A DNA stretch of 64,000 bases, from the NCBI GenBank assembly GCA_900184925.1, contig FXYJ02000002.1, positions 412,869 to 476,868 on the forward strand, given 5' to 3'. The notes under the pieces were generated by a model. The model searched no databases. It was not told the DNA's origin and saw nothing but the letters and a program-made list of their open reading frames with translations. The DNA comes from Ruminococcaceae bacterium HV4-5-B5C (GTDB lineage Bacteria; Bacillota; Clostridia; Oscillospirales; Acutalibacteraceae). The position numbers and the translations under genes are program-made. Positions 46,854 through 55,781 of the stretch are shown here, piece after piece. Each line of letters opens with the position of its first letter. The first letter of the stretch is position 1.

Positions 46854-46867
46854 CTTGGGAGATTTCG

Positions 46868-47731
46868 ATGTTTGTCCTTGAAATAAAAGACCTGACCTAC
46901 ACTTACGGCGGCGGAACGCCGTTTGAGAAAACAGCCGTTGATCATGTGAACGTGGGCGTCGAAAAAGGGGAATTCCTCGGCATCATCGGGCACACCGGTT
47001 CGGGAAAATCCACACTGATTCAGACGCTCAACGGCCTTCTGCGCCCGACCTCCGGCACGGTGCTGCTGAACGGAAAGGATATCTGGGCGGAACCGAAAAA
47101 GATCCGCGCGGTGCGCTTTCAGGTGGGCATGGTGTTCCAGTACCCGGAACACCAGCTCTTTGAGGAGACCGTTCTGAAGGATATCTGCTTCGGCCCGTCG
47201 AACATGGGACTCGACCAGAAGCAGTGTGAGGAGAGGGCACGCCGGGCAGCGGAATTTGTCGGTCTGCCCGACGAACTGCTCGGGAAAAGCCCGTTTGAGC
47301 TTTCCGGCGGCCAGAAGCGCCGCGCGGCCATTGCGGGCGTCATCGCCATGGAGCCGGAAGTCCTGATTCTGGACGAGCCGACTGCCGGTCTTGACCCGCA
47401 GGGACGCGACATGCTGCTTTCGCAGATTTCCGACTACCGCACGAAGAAGGGCAACACGGTGCTTCTTGTTTCGCACAGCATGGAGGATATTGCCCGCTGT
47501 GCGGACCGCGTTCTTGTTATGAACGAGGGAAAAGCCGTCATGCTCGACACGGCGGGCGAAGTCTTCGCGCGCGGCAGAGAACTTGAGCGCATGGGACTGC
47601 GGGTGCCTCAGATTACCGGCATCATGCTTGACCTGATGGAAAAGGGATACCCCGTTCATCCTGTGCTTACCGTAGACCGCGCGGTCGGGGAGCTGCTTCC
47701 CCTGCTCCGGAAGGGAGGCGATCGCCCATGA
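46868..47731 (+). CDS. ecfA2: ECF transporter ATPase A2
   Basis: 287-residue partner ATPase. Walker A is GHTGSGKST, the Q-loop is VFQYPEHQLFEETVLKDICFGPSNMG, the signature is LSGGQKRRAAIAG, Walker B is ILILDEPTAGLDPQ and the switch is LVSHSMEDI. The YPEHQLFEETV string marks EcfA2. ATG 46868 follows TTGGGAG at 7 bases; an earlier GTG or ATG overlapping ecfA1 at 46850 is less likely. Its end overlaps ecfT by 4 bases. Confidence 0.95.
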   Translation: MFVLEIKDLTYTYGGGTPFEKTAVDHVNVGVEKGEFLGIIGHTGSGKSTLIQTLNGLLRPTSGTVLLNGKDIWAEPKKIRAVRFQVGMVFQYPEHQLFEETVLKDICFGPSNMGLDQKQCEERARRAAEFVGLPDELLGKSPFELSGGQKRRAAIAGVIAMEPEVLILDEPTAGLDPQGRDMLLSQISDYRTKKGNTVLLVSHSMEDIARCADRVLVMNEGKAVMLDTAGEVFARGRELERMGLRVPQITGIMLDLMEKGYPVHPVLTVDRAVGELLPLLRKGGDRP

Positions 47732-48552
47732 TCCGCAATATTACGCTGGGCCAGTTTATCCCGGGTCATTCGCTGATCCACAGGATGGACCCGCGCATGA
47801 AGATCGCACTCACGTTCGCGTTCATCATTTTTCTGTTTATCGCCTCCAATTTCGCGGGAATGCTTCTGATGGTTGCGCTGATGTTCGTGGTGCTGCTCTG
47901 CTCCGGCGTACCGCTCAGCCTGTATTTCAAAAGCCTGAAGGGCATTCTGTTCATCGTTCTGTTCACCGCCGTACTGAACCTGTTTTACGGTGGGGGGACG
48001 GTTGTCTGGCGCTGCCCGTTTTTCCCGGTGATGCAGATCACCGACGGCGGCATCGGGAATGCGGTGTTCGTGTCCGTGCGAATTGTCTGCCTGATTCTTT
48101 ACAGCTCGGTTCTCACGTTTACCACGTCTCCGACTGAGCTGACCGACGCGCTCGAGCGCATCATGAAACCGCTGAAGGTCCTTCACATCAAGGTGCACGA
48201 GATCGCCATGATGATGACGATTGCCCTGCGCTTTGTTCCGACGCTTCTAGAGGAGACCGACAAGATTATGAGCGCGCAGAAGGCGCGCGGTGCCGACATG
48301 GAGAGCGGCGGCGTCATGCAGCGCATCCGGTCGCTGATCCCCGTGCTCGTGCCGCTTTTCGTCTCGTCGTTCCGCAGAGCCTACGACCTTGCAATGGCCA
48401 TGGAATGCCGCTGCTACCACGGAGGCGAGGGGCGTACAAAGATGAAGCAGTTTCACCTGACGAAGGTGGATGCGGGGGCAGCCGCCTGCACGGCGCTGAT
48501 CTGCGCCGCCGTGATTTTCTGCACGGCTTATTTCCCCGCCTCGCTGCGGTGA
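47728..48552 (+). CDS. ecfT: ECF transporter transmembrane protein T
   Basis: 274-residue EcfT with about six helices. It begins ITLGQFIPGHSLIHRMDPRMKIAL. Two coupling-helix motifs with the Ala-Arg-Gly signature are seen: MSAQKARGADMESGG, and FRRAYDLAMAMECRCYHGGEGRT. It connects the ATPases to the interchangeable S components. Last gene of ecfA1A2T and followed by truA, an order common in Firmicutes. Confidence 0.95.
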   Translation: MIRNITLGQFIPGHSLIHRMDPRMKIALTFAFIIFLFIASNFAGMLLMVALMFVVLLCSGVPLSLYFKSLKGILFIVLFTAVLNLFYGGGTVVWRCPFFPVMQITDGGIGNAVFVSVRIVCLILYSSVLTFTTSPTELTDALERIMKPLKVLHIKVHEIAMMMTIALRFVPTLLEETDKIMSAQKARGADMESGGVMQRIRSLIPVLVPLFVSSFRRAYDLAMAMECRCYHGGEGRTKMKQFHLTKVDAGAAACTALICAAVIFCTAYFPASLR

Positions 48553-48586
48553 CGGTAGAATATCCTCGGAAAGGAGCGATGACGCG

Positions 48587-49345
48587 GTGCGCAATCTTCT
48601 GCTGACCCTGCGCTACGACGGCTCGAATTACCACGGCTGGCAGATTCAGCAGAATGCCGTGACGGTTCAGCAGGTCTTTCAGGACGCGCTTGGGAAAATT
48701 CTCGGCGAATGCCCGGATGTGAAGGGCTGCAGCCGGACGGATTCGTTTGTGCATGCGCTTGAATTCTGCGTCAGCTTCCGTACGGAGCGCGACATCCCGT
48801 GTGCAAGGCTGGTCGGCGCGCTGAACCATTTTCTTCCGGAAGACATCGCGGCGCTTTCGTGCCGGGAAGTTACGCCTGATTTTCACGCACGCTATTCCTG
48901 TGAGGGAAAGCAATACGTCTACCGCATCTGGAACCGGCAGACGCCGGATCCGTTTCTGCGGGGCCGCGCGCTTCACTACTGGTATCCGCTCGACCTCGAC
49001 CGCCTGAATCCTGCGGCCGCCTGCTTTACGGGCAGGCATGACTTTACGTCGTTCTGCGCTGTGGACGCGCGTGAACCGGGCAACATGGAACGTACCGTGA
49101 CGAAAGCCGTCTGGAGCCGGGAAGGCGACATGGTGCAGTTTACGGTGGCGGCGGACGGCTTTCTTTACCACATGGTGCGCATCATGGTCGGCACGATGCT
49201 CCGTGTGGCACAGGGAAAACTGGAGCCGGAAGAAATCAGCCGCATCCTGCTTGCGAAGGACCGCGCCGCGGCCGGTCCCACCGCTCCCCCGCAGGGACTT
49301 TACCTCCAGAAGGTCTTTTATAAGGATGTGAATTCCGATGCATGA
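48587..49345 (+). CDS. truA: tRNA pseudouridine(38-40) synthase
   Basis: 252-residue TruA that converts uridines 38-40 in the anticodon arm of many tRNAs to pseudouridine. The N-terminal RYDGSNYHGWQIQ and catalytic Asp52 in GCSRTDSFVHA are visible, with YRIWN and FLYHMVRIMVGTML further on. The start is GTG 48587 with AAAGGAG upstream. Its stop overlaps the next gene by 8 bases. Confidence 0.95.
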   Translation: MRNLLLTLRYDGSNYHGWQIQQNAVTVQQVFQDALGKILGECPDVKGCSRTDSFVHALEFCVSFRTERDIPCARLVGALNHFLPEDIAALSCREVTPDFHARYSCEGKQYVYRIWNRQTPDPFLRGRALHYWYPLDLDRLNPAAACFTGRHDFTSFCAVDAREPGNMERTVTKAVWSREGDMVQFTVAADGFLYHMVRIMVGTMLRVAQGKLEPEEISRILLAKDRAAAGPTAPPQGLYLQKVFYKDVNSDA

Positions 49346-50573
49346 CGACGGGTACCGTTATGATGCTGATTCCGCCCCGACGGGGAAACATGCCCTCCGG
49401 GAGAAAAAGGAAGCGAAACCGGGCCGTTTTCGCGAACACCGTGTGCCGCGCTGGATCTACCGTGTCATTGCAATTCTTTTCGCCGCCGCGCTCGCTATAC
49501 TGGCGTGGTTCAACCGCGCGAACCTCGCGCCGGAGAACGTTGTTCAGTGGGTACGTACGAGCATCGTCGGCATGGGAGTGGGCGACGGGTATCCAAAAAA
49601 CTTTTCGGGGTCCGCGGTCCTGGCGGGAAACTTCGTCTGCAGCGGTGAAAATGTCGTCTATGCAAGCGACACTGCGCTAACGGTCTGCAACGACACGGGC
49701 AAGGAACTGCTGAGTGCGCAGCACAGCTTCTCCAATCCGCTGATGCGGGTGTCCGGCATCCGCATCCTGCTGTGCGGCCTCGGGGGCAAGAACGGCGAGG
49801 TTGTGACGACCGGGGGCAGTACGGTCAAGCTTACGGCGGGGCAGAATATTCTCGGCGGAGCGCTTGCTCCGAACGGATGCAGCGCCCTGATTACCGCGGC
49901 GAACGGCTACTGCGGCATGCTGACTGCGTTTGACAACGCGGGGAAGGTCCTTTCTTACTACTGGTTCTCCGACTATTACCCCACCGCTGTTGCGTTGAGC
50001 CCGGACGGAACCAGAGCCGCCGTCACCGCTGTTTCCGCGAAGGATGGGGAACTTGTCTCCGCTGTGTACCTGATTTCGCTCAGCAGCGGCAAAACCGTGC
50101 AGCCGGTGACCGTCTGCACGGGCAACCTGCTGAGTGCCGTTTTCTGGGATACGGACGGCTCAGTTGCCGCGATCGGCGATACGGGTGCGGTGTTTCTCAA
50201 CACGGTTTCCTCTGCAAAGAAGGAATATGATTTCGGTGGGGCCCACCTGACTGCATTCTGCTCCGACACAGGCCGTCTCGCACTTGGACTTGTGCCGTAT
50301 GACGGTTCGCCGGACAGCAGGCTTGCAGTGCTCGGTTCTTCTGCAAATGAGATTTACACCGCAAAGCTTTCAGGGAAGATCCTCTCCGTTTCGCTCAGCA
50401 GCCAGACGGCGGCGGCACTCACCGCGGGAAAACTCTGGTTTTGCCCGCTTTCCTCTTCGGAGGCTCCGAGTACAGCTGATGCCGGCGGCGACGCGTGTGC
50501 CGTAGCCCTGAAAGACGGAGACTCGGCCTATCTTCTCGGAATTTCCTCCGTCCGCCTTGTGAATCGTCGCTGA
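49338..50573 (+). CDS. DUF5711 family membrane-anchored protein
   Basis: 411 residues: a basic cytoplasmic stretch (about 1-45), one membrane helix (YRVIAILFAAALAILAWF, about 46-64) and a large extracytoplasmic part rich in short beta strands (AVLAGNFVCSGENVVYASD, SALITAANGYCGMLTAFD and similar), consistent with a beta-propeller. This is the layout of DUF5711 proteins of Clostridia, whose function is unknown. It overlaps truA and is 63 bases before cvpA. Confidence 0.75.
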   Translation: MHDDGYRYDADSAPTGKHALREKKEAKPGRFREHRVPRWIYRVIAILFAAALAILAWFNRANLAPENVVQWVRTSIVGMGVGDGYPKNFSGSAVLAGNFVCSGENVVYASDTALTVCNDTGKELLSAQHSFSNPLMRVSGIRILLCGLGGKNGEVVTTGGSTVKLTAGQNILGGALAPNGCSALITAANGYCGMLTAFDNAGKVLSYYWFSDYYPTAVALSPDGTRAAVTAVSAKDGELVSAVYLISLSSGKTVQPVTVCTGNLLSAVFWDTDGSVAAIGDTGAVFLNTVSSAKKEYDFGGAHLTAFCSDTGRLALGLVPYDGSPDSRLAVLGSSANEIYTAKLSGKILSVSLSSQTAAALTAGKLWFCPLSSSEAPSTADAGGDACAVALKDGDSAYLLGISSVRLVNRR

Positions 50574-50636
50574 GCGGCTTGTCAGATTTTTCATTTCGTG
50601 ATATCATTGCGGTAGCGCGTAAACGGAGGGATATTT

Positions 50637-51206
50637 TTGAAAACTTTTGCCGACGCCGCAATGCTGGCGATCCTGGTCCTTTATGCAATTTCCGGTTTTC
50701 GCAGGGGATTCATCCGTTCCCTGATCGACCTGGTCGGAGGAATTGCTGCACTGATTGCGGCGGTCCTTTTTGCAAAGAGCTTCGCGGCCTGGGTACAGGG
50801 TGTCTGGGGCCCTTCCGCCCCCAAATGGGTTTCTGACCCTGTCCTTTCCAAAGTGGCTGCAATTCTGGTTTTGTTCCTCCTGTTTGAGGCACTTGTGGAG
50901 ACGATCTCCGCTCTACTGAACCATCTTTTCAGTCTTCCCGGCTTACGGCAGATTAACGCTCTGTTCGGTGGGGCGATCGGATTCGGGAAGGGCTCCGTCG
51001 TCGTTCTGATCCTTTGCGCGGCCCTGCGCTCCTATCTCCCTTCGGGAACCGCCGCCGCCGCAATCCCGTCCCAGCCGCAGCAGGAGCTCCGGCAGGCGGC
51101 TTTTTCTCAGATTTATCAGGCTGTGTCCGGGCATAACCCGGTTTACGATCTTTTTCAGTCCCAGATTTGGAATGAGGTAGGCAGCGATGCAAAAAAAGCA
51201 GTTTAA
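50637..51206 (+). CDS. CvpA family membrane protein
   Basis: 189-residue CvpA/colicin V production-type protein with about four helices. The conserved opening is DAAMLAILVLYAISGFRRGFIRSLIDLVGGIAA. The later helix FGGAIGFGKGSVVVLILCAAL is also typical. The family affects envelope integrity in several bacteria by an unknown mechanism. Start TTG 50637 follows GGAGGG. It overlaps the pgsA start by 20 bases. Confidence 0.85.
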   Translation: MKTFADAAMLAILVLYAISGFRRGFIRSLIDLVGGIAALIAAVLFAKSFAAWVQGVWGPSAPKWVSDPVLSKVAAILVLFLLFEALVETISALLNHLFSLPGLRQINALFGGAIGFGKGSVVVLILCAALRSYLPSGTAAAAIPSQPQQELRQAAFSQIYQAVSGHNPVYDLFQSQIWNEVGSDAKKAV

Positions 51207-51810
51207 CAAAAATCTGAACGTGCCCAATACGCTTACGGTCATCCGCTTCTTTTTGATTATTCCGTTTGTGTATTATTTTATGAACAACAGCTATCTTGCT
51301 GCGTTTATTATTCTTGGGATTTCCGGCGTGACCGATATGCTCGACGGCATGATTGCGCGAAAATTCAACCAGTTTACAGAGCTTGGGCAGATGCTTGATC
51401 CGCTGTTTGACAAAATGACGCAGGCCGCCGTGGCGGTCTGCTTTGCCATCAAGGAGCCGAACCTCATTCCGCTGCTCGCCATATTCATCGTTAAGGAGAG
51501 TCTGATGGTGGCCGGCGCAATCAATTTAATCAGCAGGAATAAAAAGAGGCCCGGCGGCTCAAAATGGTATGGAAAAGTTGCGACGGTCCTGTTCTATTTT
51601 TCATTCGGAACCCTTGTGGCCCTGAAATGGATCTGGAACTACGAAAGTCTGCTGCTCAACGTGGTGCTGCTTTCCATAACGGCGGTGTTCATGATTTATG
51701 CGTTCGTTCGCTATGCGAAAATCTATGTGGAGATTCTTCATTCCGACGACCCGCAGTATAATATCGATATTCGGGAAGTCATGGACAAAAAAAAGAAAAT
51801 GCGGTCATAA
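51187..51810 (+). CDS. pgsA: CDP-alcohol phosphatidyltransferase (PgsA-like)
   Basis: 207-residue membrane enzyme, probably phosphatidylglycerophosphate synthase, which joins CDP-diacylglycerol and glycerol-3-phosphate. The CDP-alcohol motif is present: TDMLDGMIARKFNQFTELG then MLDPLFDK, carrying the metal-binding Asp residues. NVPNTLTVIRFFLIIPF opens the first helix. Substrate choice between glycerol phosphate and others cannot be read from the sequence, but the start and length fit PgsA. Confidence 0.87.
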   Translation: MQKKQFNKNLNVPNTLTVIRFFLIIPFVYYFMNNSYLAAFIILGISGVTDMLDGMIARKFNQFTELGQMLDPLFDKMTQAAVAVCFAIKEPNLIPLLAIFIVKESLMVAGAINLISRNKKRPGGSKWYGKVATVLFYFSFGTLVALKWIWNYESLLLNVVLLSITAVFMIYAFVRYAKIYVEILHSDDPQYNIDIREVMDKKKKMRS

Positions 51811-51812
51811 AT

Positions 51813-51841
51813 TTGTAAAACATCCCGCTCCATAGTATGAT
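51813..51841 (+). promoter_or_regulatory. Promoter of the clpE-like gene
   Basis: TTGTAA at 51813-51818 and TATGAT at 51836-51841 with 17-base spacing. I see no CtsR heptad repeat nearby. Confidence 0.65.
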
Positions 51842-51882
51842 ACAATAACAGCAACAATCAGTACAGAAAAGATGTGAGTTCC

Positions 51883-54183
51883 ATGATCATGTGTTCCAAC
51901 TGCCATAAAAGGCCGGCGGTAGTTTTTCTGTCGCCGACAGGAGATATTAAGGAAAGCCGGGGGCTGTGCCTCGTTTGTGCCAAAAAACTCGGCATTAAGC
52001 CTGTAAACGACCTTCTCGACAAAATGGGGATTACCGACGACCAGATGGAAGCGATGGAATCAGAACTGAACGCAATGATGAACGACGAGGATCAGGATGC
52101 AATTCCGGAAGGAAACGACCCTGACGAGAACGCGCTGAGCGGGTTTATCCCCGGCGGTGCGGCAACAATGCCGTTTCTGCAGAATATCTTCCCGTCCGAA
52201 GAAAAAGTGCCTGAGCAGGTGCAGAGCGGCGAGAAGAAGGCTCCGAAGGAAAAGCACAAAACAAAGCGCAAGCACCTCGACTCCTACTGCACGGACCTGA
52301 CTGCAAAAGCCAGGGCGGGCGAAATTGATGCGATTGTGGGGCGTGAAAAAGAGATTTCGCGCGTGATCCAGATCCTCTGCCGCAGAACGAAAAACAATCC
52401 GTGCCTGATCGGTGAACCGGGCGTCGGCAAGACAGCCGTCGCGGAAGGACTTGCCATCCGCATTGCGAACGGCGAGGTACCGTTTTCCCTCAAGAAAAAA
52501 GAGATTCACCTGCTTGACCTCACGGCGCTTGTCGCGGGAACGCAGTTCCGTGGCCAGTTTGAGAGCCGCATCAAAGGCCTCCTTGATGAAGTCAGGGCGG
52601 AAGGCAACATTATTCTGTTTATCGACGAAGTGCACAACCTCGTGGGAACGGGAGATGCTGAAGGCTCTATGAACGCCGCCAATATTCTGAAGCCCGCGCT
52701 GTCCCGCGGCGAGATTCAGGTCATCGGCGCCACAACGTTCGCGGAGTACCGCAAATATATTGAAAAAGACGCGGCGTTGGAACGCCGTTTTCAGCCCGTC
52801 ACGATCGCGGAGCCGTCGATTCCAGATTCCGTTCGCATTCTTGACGGCATTAAGCCCTATTATGAGAATTTTCACCGCGTCCACGTGCCGGAAACAATTG
52901 TCAAACGAATTGTGACGCTTTCCGAGCGCTACATCAACGACCGTTTTCTACCGGACAAAGCGATCGACCTGCTGGACGAGTCATGCGCCTGCGCAGCCCT
53001 TCGCAACAAAAAGATGGAAGAGTACGACAACGTCAGAGAGCGCGTAGACGACCTGCACTCGCAGGAAGAAACGCTCACGGCGGACGGGGCAGAGCCGGAT
53101 TACGAAAAGCTGGCGGAGCTGCGTGTCAATCTGTCGAAGCTCACCGAGCAGGAGACGTCGCTTGCCTCCGATGCCCTCGGCACTCAGGTGGAAGAAGCCG
53201 ACGTTGCCAAGGTAATTGAGCTCTGGACGGGAATCCCGGCCAGCCGTATTCAGGAAAACGAACTGAAAAAGCTTGCGGACCTTGAGCAGGTGCTCAACAG
53301 CAAGATTATCGGGCAGCAGGAAGCAGTTTCAGCCGTTTCTGCCGCCATCCGCCGGAGCAGAGTGCAGCTTAGCCCCCGCCGCAGACCGGCGTCGTTTATC
53401 TTCGTCGGGCCGACGGGCGTCGGGAAGACGGAGCTTGCAAAGGTCTTGTCACGCGAGCTGTTCGACACGCCTGAAACGCTGATCCGTCTCGATATGTCGG
53501 AATATATGGAGAAGCACTCCGTTTCGCGCATCATCGGGTCGCCGCCGGGTTATGTGGGGTACGACGAGGCCGGTCAGGTAACCGAAAAAGTCCGCCGCCG
53601 CCCGTATTCCGTCCTGTTATTCGATGAAATTGAAAAGGCGCACCCTGATGTGATGAACATCCTGCTTCAGATTCTGGACGAAGGACATATTACGGACGCG
53701 CACGGCAGAAACGTCAATTTTGAGAACACCGTCATTATCATGACTTCGAACGCGGGGAGCGAAAATAAGGAAAATGCTCTTGGCTTCGCAAGAAACCAGG
53801 CGGACGCCAGCCGCGAGAAGGCGATAAAAGCACTTTCGGATTTCCTGCGCCCGGAGTTTCTCAGCCGTGTGGACGAAACCATTGTTTTTCATCCGCTTGA
53901 CAAAGACGCTTTTGAAAAAATTGCGCATCTCATGCTGGATGAATATGTCGGGACGCTGCAGGAACACGGCATCCGGTTGATTTACGACGGGAAGGCCACA
54001 GAATGGCTTGCCGTTCATGCAATCGGCGGAAAAAGCGGTGCCCGCGACCTGCGAAATCTGATCCGCCGGCAGGTGGAAGATAAGATTGCGTCGCTTCTCG
54101 TGGAGAATAATGAAGAACCAATCAGCGGGATCTCTGTGACCGCCGATGAGGAAAGCGGGATCCGGCTGGATTATCTGAAATAA
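51883..54183 (+). CDS. clpE: ClpE-like AAA+ unfoldase with N-terminal zinc finger
   Basis: 766 residues. A four-Cys zinc finger (C4, C7, C29, C32) opens the protein, then an acidic stretch and two AAA+ modules. D1 has [15 protein letters not shown] and [21 protein letters not shown]/coiled middle (about 375-430) follows. D2 has [26 protein letters not shown] and the pore and sensor segments. ClpE partners with ClpP to degrade heat-damaged protein. The Clp N-repeat domain of ClpC is missing, which favours ClpE. ATG 51883 starts the zinc finger as in homologues; GTG 51874 is possible. Confidence 0.88.
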   Translation: MIMCSNCHKRPAVVFLSPTGDIKESRGLCLVCAKKLGIKPVNDLLDKMGITDDQMEAMESELNAMMNDEDQDAIPEGNDPDENALSGFIPGGAATMPFLQNIFPSEEKVPEQVQSGEKKAPKEKHKTKRKHLDSYCTDLTAKARAGEIDAIVGREKEISRVIQILCRRTKNNPCLIGEPGVGKTAVAEGLAIRIANGEVPFSLKKKEIHLLDLTALVAGTQFRGQFESRIKGLLDEVRAEGNIILFIDEVHNLVGTGDAEGSMNAANILKPALSRGEIQVIGATTFAEYRKYIEKDAALERRFQPVTIAEPSIPDSVRILDGIKPYYENFHRVHVPETIVKRIVTLSERYINDRFLPDKAIDLLDESCACAALRNKKMEEYDNVRERVDDLHSQEETLTADGAEPDYEKLAELRVNLSKLTEQETSLASDALGTQVEEADVAKVIELWTGIPASRIQENELKKLADLEQVLNSKIIGQQEAVSAVSAAIRRSRVQLSPRRRPASFIFVGPTGVGKTELAKVLSRELFDTPETLIRLDMSEYMEKHSVSRIIGSPPGYVGYDEAGQVTEKVRRRPYSVLLFDEIEKAHPDVMNILLQILDEGHITDAHGRNVNFENTVIIMTSNAGSENKENALGFARNQADASREKAIKALSDFLRPEFLSRVDETIVFHPLDKDAFEKIAHLMLDEYVGTLQEHGIRLIYDGKATEWLAVHAIGGKSGARDLRNLIRRQVEDKIASLLVENNEEPISGISVTADEESGIRLDYLK

Positions 54184-54219
54184 AACGGAAAATCTGACAT
54201 GCGAATAGGCTTTGGAAGG

Positions 54220-54249
54220 TTGACAACTGCTGCTCTTCTGTGCTATACT
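54220..54249 (+). promoter_or_regulatory. Promoter of the tRNA cluster
   Basis: TTGACA at 54220-54225 and TATACT at 54244-54249 with 18-base spacing, 18 bases before the first tRNA. Confidence 0.8.
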
Positions 54250-54267
54250 AATAGCCGTCGCTGAAAT

Positions 54268-54341
54268 GCGAGTGTAGTTCAGTGGTAGAACTCCAGCCTT
54301 CCAAGCTGGTCGTGTGGGTTCGATTCCCATCACTCGCTCCA
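54268..54341 (+). tRNA. tRNA-Gly (anticodon TCC)
   Basis: Acceptor GCGAGTG pairs with CACTCGC. The anticodon arm CCAGC-CTTCCAA-GCTGG carries TCC, the T-arm has GGTTCGATTCC, and CCA is encoded. Confidence 0.95.
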
Positions 54342-54346
54342 CATTT

Positions 54347-54423
<77 letters not shown>

Positions 54424-54439
54424 CTCTTTTCGTAATATG

Positions 54440-54516
54440 GTGGATGTAGCTTAGCTGGTTAAAGCGCCAGTTTGTGGCACTGGAGACCGTGGGTTCGAAT
54501 CCCATCTTCCACCCCA
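54440..54516 (+). tRNA. tRNA-His (anticodon GTG)
   Basis: Anticodon arm CCAGT-TTGTGGC-ACTGG carries GTG. The base before the acceptor is G, matching the extra G-1 that pairs with C73 in tRNA-His. CCA is encoded. Confidence 0.95.
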
Positions 54517-54550
54517 AAAATTCCAGTGGCGGCTATGCCGTGTTTTACAT

Positions 54551-54626
54551 TGGGCTGTAGCCAAGGGGTAAGGCAACGGACTTTGACTCCGTCATTTCGT
54601 AGGTTCAAATCCTGCCAGCCCAGCCA
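54551..54626 (+). tRNA. tRNA-Gln (anticodon TTG)
   Basis: Acceptor TGGGCTG pairs with CAGCCCA. Anticodon arm ACGGA-CTTTGAC-TCCGT carries TTG, and CCA is encoded. It is a likely target of the GatCAB route encoded at 1.8-5 kb. Confidence 0.95.
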
Positions 54627-54725
54627 TTAGCCTGCTCTCGGAGGCTTTGCGCTGCGGGCAGGCATCCTTTTGAAAAGTCCTGTGCCTTCCGCTTCGGCGG
54701 ACAGGCCCCCATTAAAAGTTGATAT

Positions 54726-54801
54726 GAATCATTAGCTCAGCTGGTAGAGCACTTGACTTTTAATCAAGGTGTCCGGGGTTCGAATCCCCGATGGTTCACC
54801 A
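54726..54801 (+). tRNA. tRNA-Lys (anticodon TTT)
   Basis: Anticodon arm CTTGA-CTTTTAA-TCAAG carries TTT, the T-arm has GGTTCGAATCC, and CCA is encoded. It is the last gene before the AT-rich island. Confidence 0.95.
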
Positions 54802-54815
54802 CAGAAACATTAAAC

Positions 54816-54856
54816 AAAACCCTCGAGAATACTTTTATCTCGGGGGTTTTGCTTTG
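54816..54856 (+). terminator. Terminator of the tRNA cluster
   Basis: AAAACCCTCGAGA and TCTCGGGGGTTTT form a long stem followed by GCTTT. Confidence 0.8.
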
Positions 54857-54885
54857 TCGGTAAGGTTATAATCCAATAAAGAGAT

Positions 54886-54922
54886 GACCCGTTAAGCTAT
54901 ATGCTTGACGGGCCTTTTTTTT
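54886..54922 (+). terminator. Second hairpin with T-run at the island edge
   Basis: CCCGTTAAGC and GCTTGACGGG form a stem followed by CCTTTTTTTT. It is a terminator-like structure with no plus-strand gene between it and the first terminator. Confidence 0.65.
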
Positions 54923-54959
54923 ATGCCTTGTTCAGTAAAAGCCCCGTAGACGAAAATAC

Positions 54960-55412
54960 TTATTGGGGGTTTTCATACAAATCAATGGTATTTTCTAAGA
55001 ATTCAGAAAATGTAATTTCGCCTTTCAGTTTGTATTGTCTGGAGTTAAACATTATTTCCCTCAGCTTTTTCCACCAATTCAACGCAGTGTGATAGCTTCC
55101 TAGCATTACAACCTTTTGCAATTCAAGTGCATTGGTTCGGTCTGAGTCTATGATAACATAACCAATTGCCATGAACCATTTGGTTAACGGCTGGTGTGAC
55201 CCTTGAAATAATGTTCCCGCATATAAAGAAGTTTGTGTCCGGCACAGTTTGCATTTGTACTTAATTGGGCTTAATTCCCATGCGCTTGAATGCCCACATA
55301 CTGGACAGCAAAATCCTTCTGGCCAGCGCAAAGTAAACAAATACCTGCGACATTCCGGTTCTTTCCCGAATTTATTCAATAGTTCTAAATACTCAGCAAG
55401 ATAATCTCTCAT
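54960..55412 (-). pseudogene. Truncated IS1595-type transposase
   Basis: 150 residues matching the N-terminal part of IS1595/ISXO2-type transposases. A helical segment (YLAEYLELLNKFG) leads to the zinc ribbon with CPVCG and CKLC, then LYAGTLFQGSHQPLTKWFMA and LGSYHTALNWWKKLREIM. The DDE/DDNK catalytic domain that should follow from about residue 140 is missing: the frame stops after DLYENPQ at the island edge. The remnant is therefore inactive. No terminal inverted repeats were found around it. Confidence 0.8.
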
Positions 55413-55419
55413 ACACTAA

Positions 55420-55584
55420 CTATACCATACACGGGCTGGTAAAGAAATCACCATTTGCCAAAGACCCAATAGCTGTGGGCAAGAACAAGGCGCAGAACAG
55501 CTTCTAAAATCCATCAATGCTGCTATTGACGAATGGTTAAAGAATGAGATAAAAGGCCATGAGGGAATGGCTAACAAAGATTGA
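55420..55584 (+). pseudogene. Fragment of an unknown gene, no start codon
   Basis: An open frame of 54 codons between two stops reads RAGKEITICQRPNSCGQEQG and LLKSINAAIDEWLKNEIKGH and looks like real coding sequence (helical, biased codons). It has no start codon. It is probably the 3' end of a gene broken when the IS or intron material entered. I do not recognise the family. Confidence 0.4.
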
Positions 55585-55781
55585 GGAGGTGATGGGCGTA
55601 CCCTTTTAATTTCTGTGTTAACAAACTGATATATCTTTGTCATTGTGTGTGCACGATTTACAGGAAACTGTACTTGCACGGTGTAAAAGTCGTATCTGGT
55701 TTTGTTATAAATAATTACGGCAGGAGGTGAGATCCAGCTTGGGTAAGCGTGTTTGCCGAACTTTTGGAGGGAGTGAGCAAA

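Noticed and set aside
54627..54725. Additional tRNA between tRNA-Gln and tRNA-Lys
   Set aside because: The stretch forms simple hairpins but has no T-arm or anticodon arm.
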